Positions 1-10,111 of a DNA stretch of 45,021 nt are shown here, piece after piece; position 1 is the stretch's first letter, and each line of letters starts with the position of its first letter. The position numbers and the translations under genes were made by a program. The stretch is from Pelargonium cotyledonis (Eukaryota; Streptophyta; Magnoliopsida; Geraniales; Geraniaceae). The DNA is taken from NCBI GenBank assembly GCA_036897625.1, contig JAYMTA010000078.1, positions 1 to 45,021 of the forward strand, read 5' to 3'. The notes under the pieces were generated by a model. It did not search any database and was not told the DNA's origin. It saw only the letters and a list, made by a program, of their open reading frames with translations.

Positions 1-2628
1 AAAAAAAAAATAATGGGCGCATGACCAAACAGTACCAATTCCGTTAAGTTTAACTGACGGAACGAAGTTTGGAAACCATAGGGGAGGAAATACATGCCAA
101 AAATAGCATAGGGTATGAAACTGATAAGAAGGTCTACCATAGGATAGAAAATTGTAAGTATCCCTTATTTATATAATGATCAAATTTATACATTGCATTT
201 AATTCAATGGTAGAATCTCCATCTTTAACTTTTCACAGATTTTGATGAATAAATACAACATCAAACAAAGAATATATAAGATCTGTAGCTCACAACATAT
301 CCAGATGCAGAAATTACAATTTCAGTACCACCAAATAATAGTTGCCAATGGAACAGAGAAGTCTCCATGCAGCTGCAGTTGCAGTTGATGATGAATAAGC
401 CAATTATAATTGTTCTTCCTGCTATCTCCACACAGTATAGTATACCTACAAACATACAGAGTGCAGCCTCATAATATCCGCCGCAGCCCTGTTCTATATT
501 TTTGCTTAAGAAAACGACCTTAATCCCTCCAAATTTGTACGACACCTGCCAACCAAACTTTATACAAATAAGAGGAATCCAAAATGAATTATTAATCACT
601 ACACAAAGCATTCATGAGAATACTGCAAGGCTTTTTTTTTTTTTTTTGGACAGTACTATTGCCGTTTCTCTATCCTTCATCGGCCTCAAGGAATTTGATA
701 ACCGTACATTCATATGTTAACTTTTTAAAAAAGACATGAATCTCAACCATAGATCTCCTTAGTTATTTATGAAAACAAGACATAGAATGCACTAATGTGT
801 ATAAGTTCAGTATGAAATTATAGTTAAAGATTATTCTCTTTTTGGAGCATCTATTAAACGCAAACAACAAAGGTTAGTATACACTAGATTCCATATGCCT
901 AAAAGTAATCAGTAAAGTCAAAACCACCTATATATCAATGAACATGATATACTAAGCATCAGGAAGAAAAATGTTTCATCTATTTCCATAATATTATATC
1001 ACATTATACCTTCCTTTGAAATTATGCATAATTGCATAGTTTGCACAAATTTCATTCATGCTACTTTCCCTCTTTTCTAGAGGTCAAGCATAGTTAGGAT
1101 TTGAAGCCTATCTCCTAGCCTTGGGGGCGGGGCGGGACGGGGTGGGGTTACTAGTATCTGGTATACTGGTATTAACAACTATCGAGTCCAGCAAAGAACA
1201 AGCGGGGGGAATTGTTATGATGTGTTACGCCACTGACATGCATAGGTCACGGCCAGAGCTGGACAAAAATATATACAGGATAATTTTTTTCCCTCTCATT
1301 TCGTCAACGTTTGAAACCAAAGGGACCAATAGTGCAATAAAACTCCCCATATCAGCTGTTACCGAAAACAAATCTCTATATCAACTGCAACAACTAGATT
1401 AGATCAAGCAAATACAAATATCACCATGTGGTCTTTAAATTTTAATATGAGAACTCAAACTAGCCATTATGATCATTTCCCTAATTCTAGCCATCACAAG
1501 TTCACAACCCATTTTTGAAGATGAAATTAAGCCAGTGACAATTCAGCCAATAATGTACATACAGAATTATAGATGATCTTGCCTTGATGATCAGACTCTA
1601 ATCTCCCATGTATGTACATCCATACTTGAGTTCTAAAGCTATGACTAAATAAGATAGACAGCAAGTCACAAGACCAACATCATGAATCTCTACATAGAGC
1701 ATATAAATATGAATCTCTAAACAGGTGAAATGTTACTTTCCTTCCAACATCCAGCTTTTAGATCTTTAAGAGTAGATGGTGTTTCATTCTATCTCTAAGT
1801 GAAGTATTCTTTAGAAGTATCAGCTATAAATGCAAACTATGATCCTTAATCTCATTCACCAACATAATTTATACGCACTCATAGTATGTAACTAGATTGG
1901 AGTTGAGCAATCTACAATCAATGAATATACTCAATAGACATGCTATAACTTCATCTTTAATTTAATGACCTAATCTAGGTACTTGGTTTGAGGATTTGAG
2001 CCTGACCACTCAAATCCATATCAGCAAAGCATATTCATCAATATGAATATAGCACATGACTTCAGTAAATTATAGAGGAAATTAAAATCAGAAAACAGCA
2101 GCAGATCAAGCAACCAATATTTAAGCAAACCATTCAACAGCATTTTGATGATCAAATTACTTGATCTTAAAAATTACTTTGTTGAATATTATTAGTATCC
2201 AACGATTCACGAGTGTAAAAACAATTAAAACTCATCTAATCAATATGAGTAAGGAGTTCCACTCACCTCCTTTCACAATGTGATTAAACACAAAAGATAG
2301 AGTAGGCACAAAGCAATAGTTTTTACCTTTCCATATGCTGTCCAAACTCTATACTTGCTTGTCCAATAGCCCTGAGAAACACAGGGTCAACTCATGTGAG
2401 ATGTTGAAATACAACATGAGTGGGTCCAGAAACAAGACTCCTACCCTTGTGCACAAAAGATACAATAAACCTAAGTTATAAAGTAACATCAATGAACTAG
2501 CACTTGAAAGAGACATTAGTACAGACTTTAAGCAAAACTGTAGCAATATAAGCTGTGTAACAATCAAAGACAAGTAAAAAAAATTACCAGTCGAACATCC
2601 TTCTTTCTCTTTTATCTTTACATGGCAC
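1..2628. other. Intergenic region, no supported gene
   Basis: AT-rich sequence left of the F-box gene. Several open frames of 70-130 codons occur on both strands, but none has a recognisable domain, biased codon use or neighbouring splice-joined exons. A T homopolymer of about 16 lies near 632-647 and a short G-rich stretch near 1123-1147. The part just below 2629 should hold the 3' UTR of the minus-strand F-box gene. Confidence 0.5.
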
Positions 2629-3738
2629 TCAATTTGATACTTTGTTGAGCAAAAGTAGACTCTCGACATAAGTATCCATGAAAAAGGAGCACACAGGGCC
2701 GTAGATTCCAACAAAACTGATGCTTTGGCTATCAAGGTCATACAAAATCAACTCCCCTACACCGGTCGCTAGCAGAATGTGATTGTTCTTGCAAAATCCT
2801 AATGTTATTCCTATTCCATCCCAGAATCCAAGATCAACATTGAAATTCCTAACCCAAGACCTAGAGTCACCATACTCGCTCATCACCCAAATGCAGCAAC
2901 TATCAAAGTAAGCAATGGATTGCCTACTCCTCATGTGCTGTACCAAAGTAAGCAACTCCTCGGATACCACCACAGCAAAGTCTTGCAAGCACTCAATAGC
3001 CACGCCATCGGGAAACTCCATTTCCCGGAGCACTTCCTCGGTCATATGAAACGAGACCACAACAAATCTGCGGGAACCATCATCAGCCTCATCAGGGTTG
3101 TACCCAACCCAATGAACAGCCCCATTCACAAAAGCCTGAGAACAATGGTTCGAAACCGAATAAGGAGGAGAGGCAGCACCAATGCCCCTCCAATCCCTAG
3201 TGGCCAGCTGAAAAATCTGGACTTGGGGTAGCACCCCAAGACCATACACAACCCTAACCACCTTATAATCATTGCTCAAAGGATCAAACCCAAATCCATA
3301 AACAGACTTATATTCACTGGGCACACTAATTTCAGGCACAGGACATGTTATAGATCTCCTAATTGCAGGATTCCAGAGAATTACAGAGGTAGTATCGGAC
3401 AAACACAAGAGGCCATTACAGGAACCGACGATTCTGAAATAGACGCCGCAGCTGATAAAAGGGCAATCGAGTTCATGGCACTGCTTGATGGACATGTCGT
3501 CGAGGACGTGGTGGAGAGAGAAGAGCTCCTTGTTCTTGAGGAGAGAGTAGTGGCGGAGGAGGATGGGGGTGTTGTCGTTTTGGTGGGTGGTGGCGAAATG
3601 GGTTTGCATGGAAATGAAATTGGGATGGGAAATAAGAGAGCACCATGATTTGGAAACGCACCTGAAACGCAAGAGCGATTTGACGGGAAGCCGGATGAGG
3701 ATTTCGACCACCACTTCTTGAGGTATGTAGTCGGACAT
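2629..3738 (-). CDS. F-box/FBA-type (F-box and associated interaction domain) protein
   Basis: A single-exon frame of 369 residues. Residues about 4-46 form a typical plant F-box: it opens YIPQEVVVEILIRLPVKSLL and continues RFRCVSKSWCSLISHPNF, the surface that binds the SKP1/ASK adaptor of an SCF ubiquitin ligase. Further on, GLLCLSDTTSVILWNPAIRR (about residues 107-130) and YGFGFDPLSNDYKVVRVV are hallmarks of the FBA_1/beta-propeller-like substrate-recognition region. The length is normal for the CPR30/At3g06240-like class. The start is the ATG directly before the F-box, in AT-rich 5' sequence; the stop follows the typical terminal block FMDTYVESLLLLN. By family it is a substrate receptor in the cytosol or nucleus, but the target cannot be read from sequence. 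The gene looks intact and points away from the WD40 gene, with about 940 bp between them. Confidence 0.9.
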   Translation of the reverse strand: MSDYIPQEVVVEILIRLPVKSLLRFRCVSKSWCSLISHPNFISMQTHFATTHQNDNTPILLRHYSLLKNKELFSLHHVLDDMSIKQCHELDCPFISCGVYFRIVGSCNGLLCLSDTTSVILWNPAIRRSITCPVPEISVPSEYKSVYGFGFDPLSNDYKVVRVVYGLGVLPQVQIFQLATRDWRGIGAASPPYSVSNHCSQAFVNGAVHWVGYNPDEADDGSRRFVVVSFHMTEEVLREMEFPDGVAIECLQDFAVVVSEELLTLVQHMRSRQSIAYFDSCCIWVMSEYGDSRSWVRNFNVDLGFWDGIGITLGFCKNNHILLATGVGELILYDLDSQSISFVGIYGPVCSFFMDTYVESLLLLNKVSN

Positions 3739-4679
3739 TTCTTTTTCTTCTTTTCTCTGCTTCTGAAATTGGATTCCTAGGCTATATACAGAAACATAAC
3801 CGAAGGCCTGTACTTGTTGTCTCGTCCCTCCAAATTTTTCACTGACTGTTATGACCCTGACAAAAATATTAATAATAAATTATTTAAAACTTGAGAATCA
3901 TCGATAGTTCAAGTGGTTTTGCTATTTTTACATGTATTATTGGGTTTCCAAGTCAAGCAAGAATTGACTTTTTCCTCCAATAGGAAATGAAAACACTTGC
4001 AGAACAAAGGAAATAACCATCTTGTTATCTGTTCCTGAAACTTCATCAACCCAAAACTGGTTACAGCATCACCTCTCATGGAAACAGGTATCTATATGGG
4101 AATTTTGATTGCTTTGATCTTAATTTGCTGATTTTTTTCATATTATTTTAGTTGTCAATTTGTCATCAAACTAATTTATTCCTAATTTGGGGATTTGGAT
4201 TGGGAAAATTCAGTGTTGGGTACTTATGAAGTAGCCTATCTCAATTGGTCTGGCGGGTTACAAAATTATCAGCAAATAGTCTCAAAACTTGCTTTTATTG
4301 GATGATCCATCTACCACTCATAAACTTCACCTTCATTTTTGCCTTTCAAGTTTCCTTATTTAATTGCAACTGAATTGAATCAGAAATTTCAGTAGAGGGA
4401 TTGAGGATCCGTGGGATTTACGCAATATTGAGACGCCTCAAAAGGGAAAAAAAAGTTTGAGCTATCAGTTCAAATTAATGTCAAGATGTGCTTAGTTGTA
4501 TCATTTCTGTGGGCTAGCTGTTTATAGAACAAGAAGATGCATGCGAAAATTGCATCATATGAGTGAGAAAATAATGAATGCTTCAAGTGATGAAATGGCT
4601 CAGACTTCAAAATTTGAAGTCACATATCGATTTCCAACTTGTACTTAGCTTATTGGTGTGATGATCTTATGCATATCAG
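3739..4679. other. Intergenic / divergent upstream region
   Basis: About 940 bp between the F-box start and the first recognisable exon of the WD40 gene. It should carry the F-box promoter. I searched it for the N-terminal exon of the DCAF8-like gene and found no match. A short ATG with a possible GT donor near 4078-4089 would join the next exon in the wrong frame, so it is not a credible first coding exon. Confidence 0.45.
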
Positions 4680-6145
4680 GATCTCGTTCGACAGCTTGAT
4701 AGCTACAGAAAGCTGGAAGGGCATACAGGTTGTGTGAACACATTGAACTTTAATTTGGATGGAGATATTTTAGCATCCGGCTCTGATGACCGGCAGGTAA
4801 TACTCTGGGATTGGGAAACCGGTCATGTCAAGCTCTCGTTTCCTTCTGGTCATGGTAACAATGTTTTCCAAGTGAAGCTCATGCCTCACACTAATGATCG
4901 AAGCATCGTTACCTGTGCTGCTGATGGTCAGGTACTTAATGCCTTTATTTAGAATGCTATGTTCCGAAGTATAAAAAGCTCCTTCGTTTAAAAGTGAATT
5001 GCTTTGAACATTTCTAACTAAAATCTTTAGCATAGGATTGGCTTGATCAATCATTATGTTTGTTGATTATGCTTTCAATTCATTATCTGTTGAATTTCGC
5101 TACGAATGAGCAACATGATCAATGACCAAATTGCTTGTGTGTCGCGAATTGGGAATTGTGTTTTTTTGATTGAATTTAGGTGAGACATGCTCGGATTCTG
5201 GAAGGTGGACCAGTGGAGACCACATTGTTGGCCAAACACCAGGGACGGGCTCATAAGCTGGTTATTGAGCCTGGCAGTCCACGTATCTTTTATACCTGTG
5301 GTGAGGATGGATTGGTTATGCATGTGAGTTACTCTTACCTTTGCTAAATCTTGACTCGAATTATGTATGTCGCGCCTCTTTTACAGCGAGCTTTAACATT
5401 TATTGATAGCACAAATTTGGTGATCTCATAGTTTAATTTACATCCGAATCTGACATAGCCATATATGTGATCGTTGCCAATATGGTTGCAGTTTGATCTA
5501 AGAACGGGTGCTGCTACAGAACTTGGATGTCATCAAATGAACCATACAAGTACAACCAAGGCAATGGATAATCGTCTTTATGCAATTACTATTGATCCGA
5601 ATAACCCGAGCATATTAGCAGTTGGAGGATCCAACGAGTATGCTCGCCTTTATGATATCCGAAAGTACAAATGGGATGGTTCATCTGATCAAATTGGTGA
5701 ACCAATCGATTGCTTCTGCCCTCCACATGTAAGGGGGAATGCAGAAGTTGGAATCACAGGATTGAGCTTCTCGGACAAAAGTCAACTTCTTGTCTCGTAC
5801 TTGGACAAGTTCATCTATCTTTTCGCTGCAGATATTGGACTCGGTCCAACTCCAACTCATATTCCTAATCCTGCTGATGGAAATGAAGCTCTTCGAGTTT
5901 ACGAGGGTCATAAGAACCGTGAAACAGTGAAGGGTGTTGGTTTTGTTGGGCCTAAATGCGAATATGTGGGGAGTGGATCTGACTGTGGAAGCATGTTCAT
6001 ATGGAACAAGAGTGGAGAGCTCGTTCGCAGCATGAAAGCGGATGAGCATGTGGTGAACTGTATCGAGTGTCATCCTCGTGCCATGGCACTTGGTAGCTGC
6101 GGAATTGAGAACAACATCAAAATATGGACACCAAGTGAGAGGTAA
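4680..6145 (+). CDS. DCAF8-like WD40 protein, 5'-incomplete, possibly a decayed copy
   Basis: Three exons with good splice signals join in frame: 4680-4931, 5180-5323 and 5492-6145. The first begins DLVRQLDSYRKLEGHTGCVN and continues with the WD repeat ILASGSDDRQVILWDW. Later blocks are RAHKLVIEPGSPRIFYTCGE, YARLYDIRKY, ITGLSFSDKSQLLVSY and GSGSDCGSMFIWNKSGEL. This matches plant DDB1- and CUL4-associated factor 8 (At4g38480 type), a substrate receptor of CUL4-DDB1 ubiquitin ligases. Two things are wrong. No exon encodes the usual N-terminus before DLVRQ, and no in-frame ATG precedes the first repeat. At the other end the frame stops at TAA 6143-6145 after WTPSER, and a shifted frame continues ATLLPNVK, resembling the expected continuation. 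The family is near certain; whether the gene is functional is doubtful. A distant first exon or an annotation starting at an internal Met remains possible. Confidence 0.7.
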
Positions 6146-6519
6146 GCTAGCTACTCTGCTTCCAAATGTAAAATAGCAACCATGTCCTGGCACATCATCG
6201 GGGCAAGTGTCTTGAAGCGATTGTTTCTCCAGATATTTCATGTACTTGAATGTATCGAGTTTGGCTATGCCCACTCGACAAAAGAAATGGTAAATATTTT
6301 ATATAATTAAGCTTATTAATCATCTCAATATATAATTATGTCTGTAAGCCATGTCATTGCCATACAAGATCAACACCCACCAGCTCCCTCCCTTCTCTAT
6401 ACATATTATCAATACTAGCACAACAAAAGATAAAAAAAAAAGTTGCAATTACACTCTTTTTCTGCTAACCTTAACTAGTACAAAAAAAATAGCAATTTTG
6501 TGAGTCTGGAGAAGTAACG
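6146..6519. other. Convergent intergenic region
   Basis: About 370 AT-rich bases between the 3' ends of the WD40 gene (plus) and the bHLH gene (minus). It presumably contains both 3' UTRs. The first 30 bases look like a shifted remnant of the WD40 C-terminus. Nothing else is recognisable. Confidence 0.4.
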
Positions 6520-7693
6520 TTAGTATTCACAATTTTGTTTTGTTGATGTTGATGATGATGAAAATGTGTTGCCCATGGCCGGTAACCAGAAATCAGCACC
6601 GTTGCTGTTGGCCATGTGGACGGTGAGCTCCACTGGCACCAGACACAGTCCTCTGCTACTCAAATCTGATCCTTCACTCTCCTACATAACACAGTAATGC
6701 TAACATGGTCAGACCAGTCAGGCACATCCAACGTGGACCCCCACGCACGTGACCTAGGCAAGGGGCCCACTTGATGACCTGTACGCATCTGAACCGTCAA
6801 AAAGTTGTTCCGGATTGGTAACTTACAGGTTGGTGGTGGTTGTTTGCAGAGGAAGGCAAGCGTTGTTGCAGCAGGTATGGAGAACAGAGGACTTGAACTT
6901 GGTCATGCAGAAACCTAATATAGCCCATGGCTTCATGAAGCACTGATGCAGTATCTGTCTAAATTTGCACACACCATTATTTTCGGGAATAAAAAAAAAA
7001 ACAGAATAAATTATGGTCATATTTTTAAAATTAAAAATTACTTTGCCAAATGGTGAAACAAGCTGTTGCAATGCTGCGATTCGTTCTCCTAGCTTCTCCT
7101 TTCTGGCCTGTCAATTTCCAGTTTTGTAAGGGAACAAACCTACCAAGATAATGAAAATTTGTGACATCCAAATTCACTAGCTGACCGACCTTTGCAGGTG
7201 TGGAGTTATCACTTTTGTTCTTTTCACAGTTTCTCTGAACCGCCGCCGGCAGCTCCGATGTGACGGCAGCATTGCATTGCACCAGCTGCGGTGGTTCTTG
7301 GGCCGACACATTTCGCTTTTTCTGCAAGAAAGGTCAACGCAAAGCAATGCTGATCTAGAAATGCACGTTCAAAAGAAAAAGAAGAATCTCTTGTATATAT
7401 AAAGAAGTAATATTTATACAAACATGGTTGAGAGTGGTTCTACTAGTTGATCGTGTAGGTTCAGATTCAGCAGCAGGAAACACAAGGTGAAGCTCCTCCT
7501 CCTCTGCTTTGGCGTCTCCATGGTTACCAAAACAAAGCATTTTGGGAGGCTTAGAAGAAGCAGAGTAGGTAAATGAGGTGGAGTGGTCCAAATCAAGACC
7601 CACAACACGATCTGGTGAGAACAACAGCTGAGAGAAAGTCCCCGCAGGACCCATCTGGTCCCATTCCTCAACTATTCCTTCTCTTTCCGCCAT
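6520..7693 (-). CDS. bHLH transcription factor, bHLH113-like
   Basis: Five exons on the minus strand join in phase 0 throughout: 7693-7424, 7321-7190, 7107-7042, 6958-6827 and 6681-6520, giving 253 residues. Exon 3 reads ARKEKLGERIAALQQLVSPF then GK, and exon 4 starts TDTASVLHEAMGYIRFLHDQ then VQVL. Together these are the helix-loop-helix of the plant bHLH113/bHLH103/bHLH68 group. The basic region of this group lacks the usual E-box contact residues, so DNA binding may be atypical. The last exon has the group's C-terminal signature RGLCLVPVELTVHMANSNGA followed by DFW. The start is the ATG of MAEREGIVEEWDQM. The exon 1 donor (CAT|GTTTGT) is the weakest splice call; the other four introns have clear donors and acceptors. 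A (CT)n tract, read on the coding strand, lies about 160 bp upstream. The gene looks complete and probably encodes a nuclear dimeric regulator. Confidence 0.88.
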
Positions 7694-9121
7694 TGATATT
7701 CACACCACACCACACCAAACCTCACCTCTCGATCTCTCTTAAAGAAATGGAAACAGAAAGGACCACCGCAATATGAGTGAAAAGGAAACAGAAGCTTCTT
7801 GAACACCACAATGCAGTAGCCAGTAAAGAAAAGAACTGGCGTTACGAGTGAGAGAGAGAGAGAGAGATGGTACTGCTGGGTGCAGTTTTCAAAAAGGCGT
7901 TGGTTTGTCGTCGTTTCGGGTCAAAACCGCCTGGCCCGAGATAACCGTGGTTTAGCCCTCCAATGTAGTCTCAGACCAGAGACCACACACAGAGACAGCA
8001 CCACCACCGACGAATCGTCCTGGCTTTGGCAACTGATTCGACTCGACCGAGTTCTGGATATCCTGTCGTTGTCCCACTTGTTCTTTGTCTTCAACCTGGG
8101 TCGTTACGTCGGACCCATATATTTACTACCAGTAATATCGAAGACACGTAGGCCAGGCCCCGCGTGGGTCAAAAATTAGTTTCGTTTCCACGTGGCGTGT
8201 ACAGTGGTAGTACGCTTGGGGAGGGAGGAGAGAGAAGGAGAGGTGACACGACAATCGAGAAAAAAATCCGACATAATGGGTTCGTTGCATGCAGAGTCTT
8301 CCGACACATCGTTGGTCGTAATTGGCTCCTTCTCTTCTTTAATTTGCTTTTGTTAGGTTTTTCACGGATATGCCATGCTTCCATACTCTCATTTTGGACC
8401 AAATTTTTGGCTCTCCGAGACTATTATTGTCTTTTGCTGAGACACAAGACTTTGTTGTGTCTTGTTACATTCATTTCTACGAAAGAATCCTATGATGCAT
8501 CTTCTGTAGTTTTGTACGGTGAGTAACTGAGTATGGGTGGCAACTCAACTCATGTTTGCTTTTTTTGTTGAATTGTTATACACAGGGCATCCACTTAATT
8601 ATCAAATAAGTTGAATCACATTATGAAAATTTTCTGTTACATTTTCTAGCAACGTTCGTTATTCAAGTGTCTAGTTGGATATTGGGACTTCTTCCCCCTC
8701 CTACCCGTGGTGGTGGATGATGCTTGAGTTCTTATGAACATCTACCACCTTAGCGTGACGTTCTAAAAACTTGTATGGTTAAGACAATATGACTCTCTAA
8801 GTCTGATGCACTTTTTTGTGCGGATTATTTGCTTGGGCGTCTCTCATAATTACATGGTTTTGGAGTGCACGTGTTGACTTTAGATAGATTAATCTAATTT
8901 ATTTACAAAAAGATTAGGTAGCATCAATAATTGTGAGTATACATTTCTGGTTAATAAAAGGAAGTGAGGAGAACAGAGAACATATCTAAGTGAATGAGAT
9001 TGTAGATTTAGCAGGTAATGCAAATGGGTAACCCCTTAGGAGAAAGCCCAAACAGACAGATTGAGCCTACAAAATGCTAAATGGTTGGGCCAAACCAGAA
9101 GCCCAAAAAATAGGGCAAAAA
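7694..9121. other. bHLH promoter region and intergenic DNA
   Basis: Upstream of the minus-strand bHLH gene. It holds a GA/CT microsatellite and moderately GC-rich sequence to about 8300, then AT-rich DNA. Open frames here are overlapping and unlike proteins, so I support no gene. Confidence 0.4.
7851..7867. repeat. (GA)n microsatellite upstream of the bHLH gene
   Basis: A 17-base uninterrupted AG repeat. On the coding strand of the bHLH gene it is a (CT)n tract 158 bases before the ATG, the usual position of 5' UTR or core-promoter pyrimidine tracts in plants. Confidence 0.8.
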
Positions 9122-9194
9122 TGGAGATGCGGGGTATCGATCCCCGTACCTCTCGCATGCTAAGCGAGCGCTCTACCATCTGAGCTACATCCCC
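9122..9194 (-). tRNA. tRNA-Ala (AGC)
   Basis: The reverse strand folds as a 73-base cloverleaf: acceptor GGGGATG paired with CATCTCC (one G-U) and discriminator A, D-arm GCTC...GAGC, anticodon stem CTCGC/GCGAG with loop TTAGCAT (anticodon AGC), and a GC-rich T-arm ending in the GATC-type loop. There is no intron. It decodes GCU/GCC alanine codons in cytosolic translation. The acceptor sequence GGGGATG and the AGC anticodon are typical of plant nuclear tRNA-Ala. Confidence 0.95.
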
Positions 9195-10009
9195 AGATGG
9201 GTGTATCCATGGATATAACTTAATATAAACTACAATAGTTCAAGAGTAATCGTTTTTGCCACATTCAATTACACTATTATTGGGTACCAGTTGTGTGCGT
9301 TTTATGGCAATATATTGGTATGGTATCCACTGGATATTGAGCTTTCAGCACTATGTCTTTGACATTTATTACTCACCAGATTTCTGACAATCTCGTTTAA
9401 CAGTAATGAAACTAGCTAGCTAGGTTACTATACCAAAATATTTGAAATTTAAACTTCATAAATTTTGTGGACCGTCACATTTAATAATATACTATAATCA
9501 GAAGAATCTATTTTTGTATGATCAAGACATAACACTGAATAATTGAAATTTCAAAGACAAAACAATTATGAGCATATCAGTCCATCCAAATAACCTAGTT
9601 CCACATATCACTCATCGATCCGAAAAAAATACAGAGAAAATATTTAGTTCCACACACGTGTCAGTCGCCAGACTCCAAACATGGAACATCAAACTCCACG
9701 ACCCTAACCCAAATGACAAATTCCATGCACAAGCACTTTCCAATCAAACAAGAAACTGAAATGAAGAGAGAAAGTGAAAGAAAATCTGCAGCAATTAATG
9801 CTCTCCATATCTAAATCGACGAGTCCCCACTCGGAACCACCAGTTCTGCATTCTCCAGCCGTTGCTCGTGCGTGGCTAAGGCTAGGTCCAAGTTGGCCCA
9901 GCCATTATCACTCGTTAACTCCTTAAAAACCCCAACGACCTCCATTACAGTAGTCTCCACATTTTCACACTCCAAAACAAGTTACCCAGATAAGAAAATA
10001 GCCTAAACG
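9195..10009. other. Intergenic region before the unknown intronless gene
   Basis: AT-rich until about 9640, then more mixed composition towards the start of the next gene; it should hold that gene's promoter and 5' UTR. A 63-codon open frame near 9568 has no protein-like features. Confidence 0.4.
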
Positions 10010-10111
10010 ATGGATTTATGGTCATGGATATGCGAGCTACCCAGCTAGGACGAGTGGCACGAGTCTAACTCACCATTCGTTTATGAACTGGCGAGTTCCA
10101 CACCGAGTCTC
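10010..10111 (+). other. In-frame upstream N-terminal segment broken by a stop (TAG 10046-10048)
   Basis: The ATG at 10010 is in the same frame as the downstream 490-codon gene. It reads MDLWSWICELPS, then TAG, then DEWHESNSPFVYELASSTPS and LMGG into the main frame. The segment after the stop has no further stop and reads like protein. It looks like the original N-terminus, interrupted at codon 13. If translated from 10010, ribosomes would make a 12-residue peptide and might reinitiate at 10112. Confidence 0.55.

Noticed and set aside
261..611. 116-codon minus-strand frame with hydrophobic stretches
   Set aside because: It has some protein-like appearance (Cys-rich, hydrophobic) but no family I recognise, no flanking exons and no conserved motif, so I do not call it a gene.
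4078..4089. Candidate first exon (ATG followed by a GT donor) for the WD40 gene
   Set aside because: Joining it to the exon at 4680 gives the wrong reading frame, and it has no similarity to the expected N-terminus.
7840..7870. Short GA run and other tandem runs considered as a CRISPR-like array
   Set aside because: Simple dinucleotide repeat without spacers, in a plant nuclear genome; no CRISPR array exists in the window.
7880..8526. Two overlapping plus-strand frames of 99 and 120 codons
   Set aside because: They lie in the promoter side of the bHLH gene, lack domains and overlap each other in different frames.
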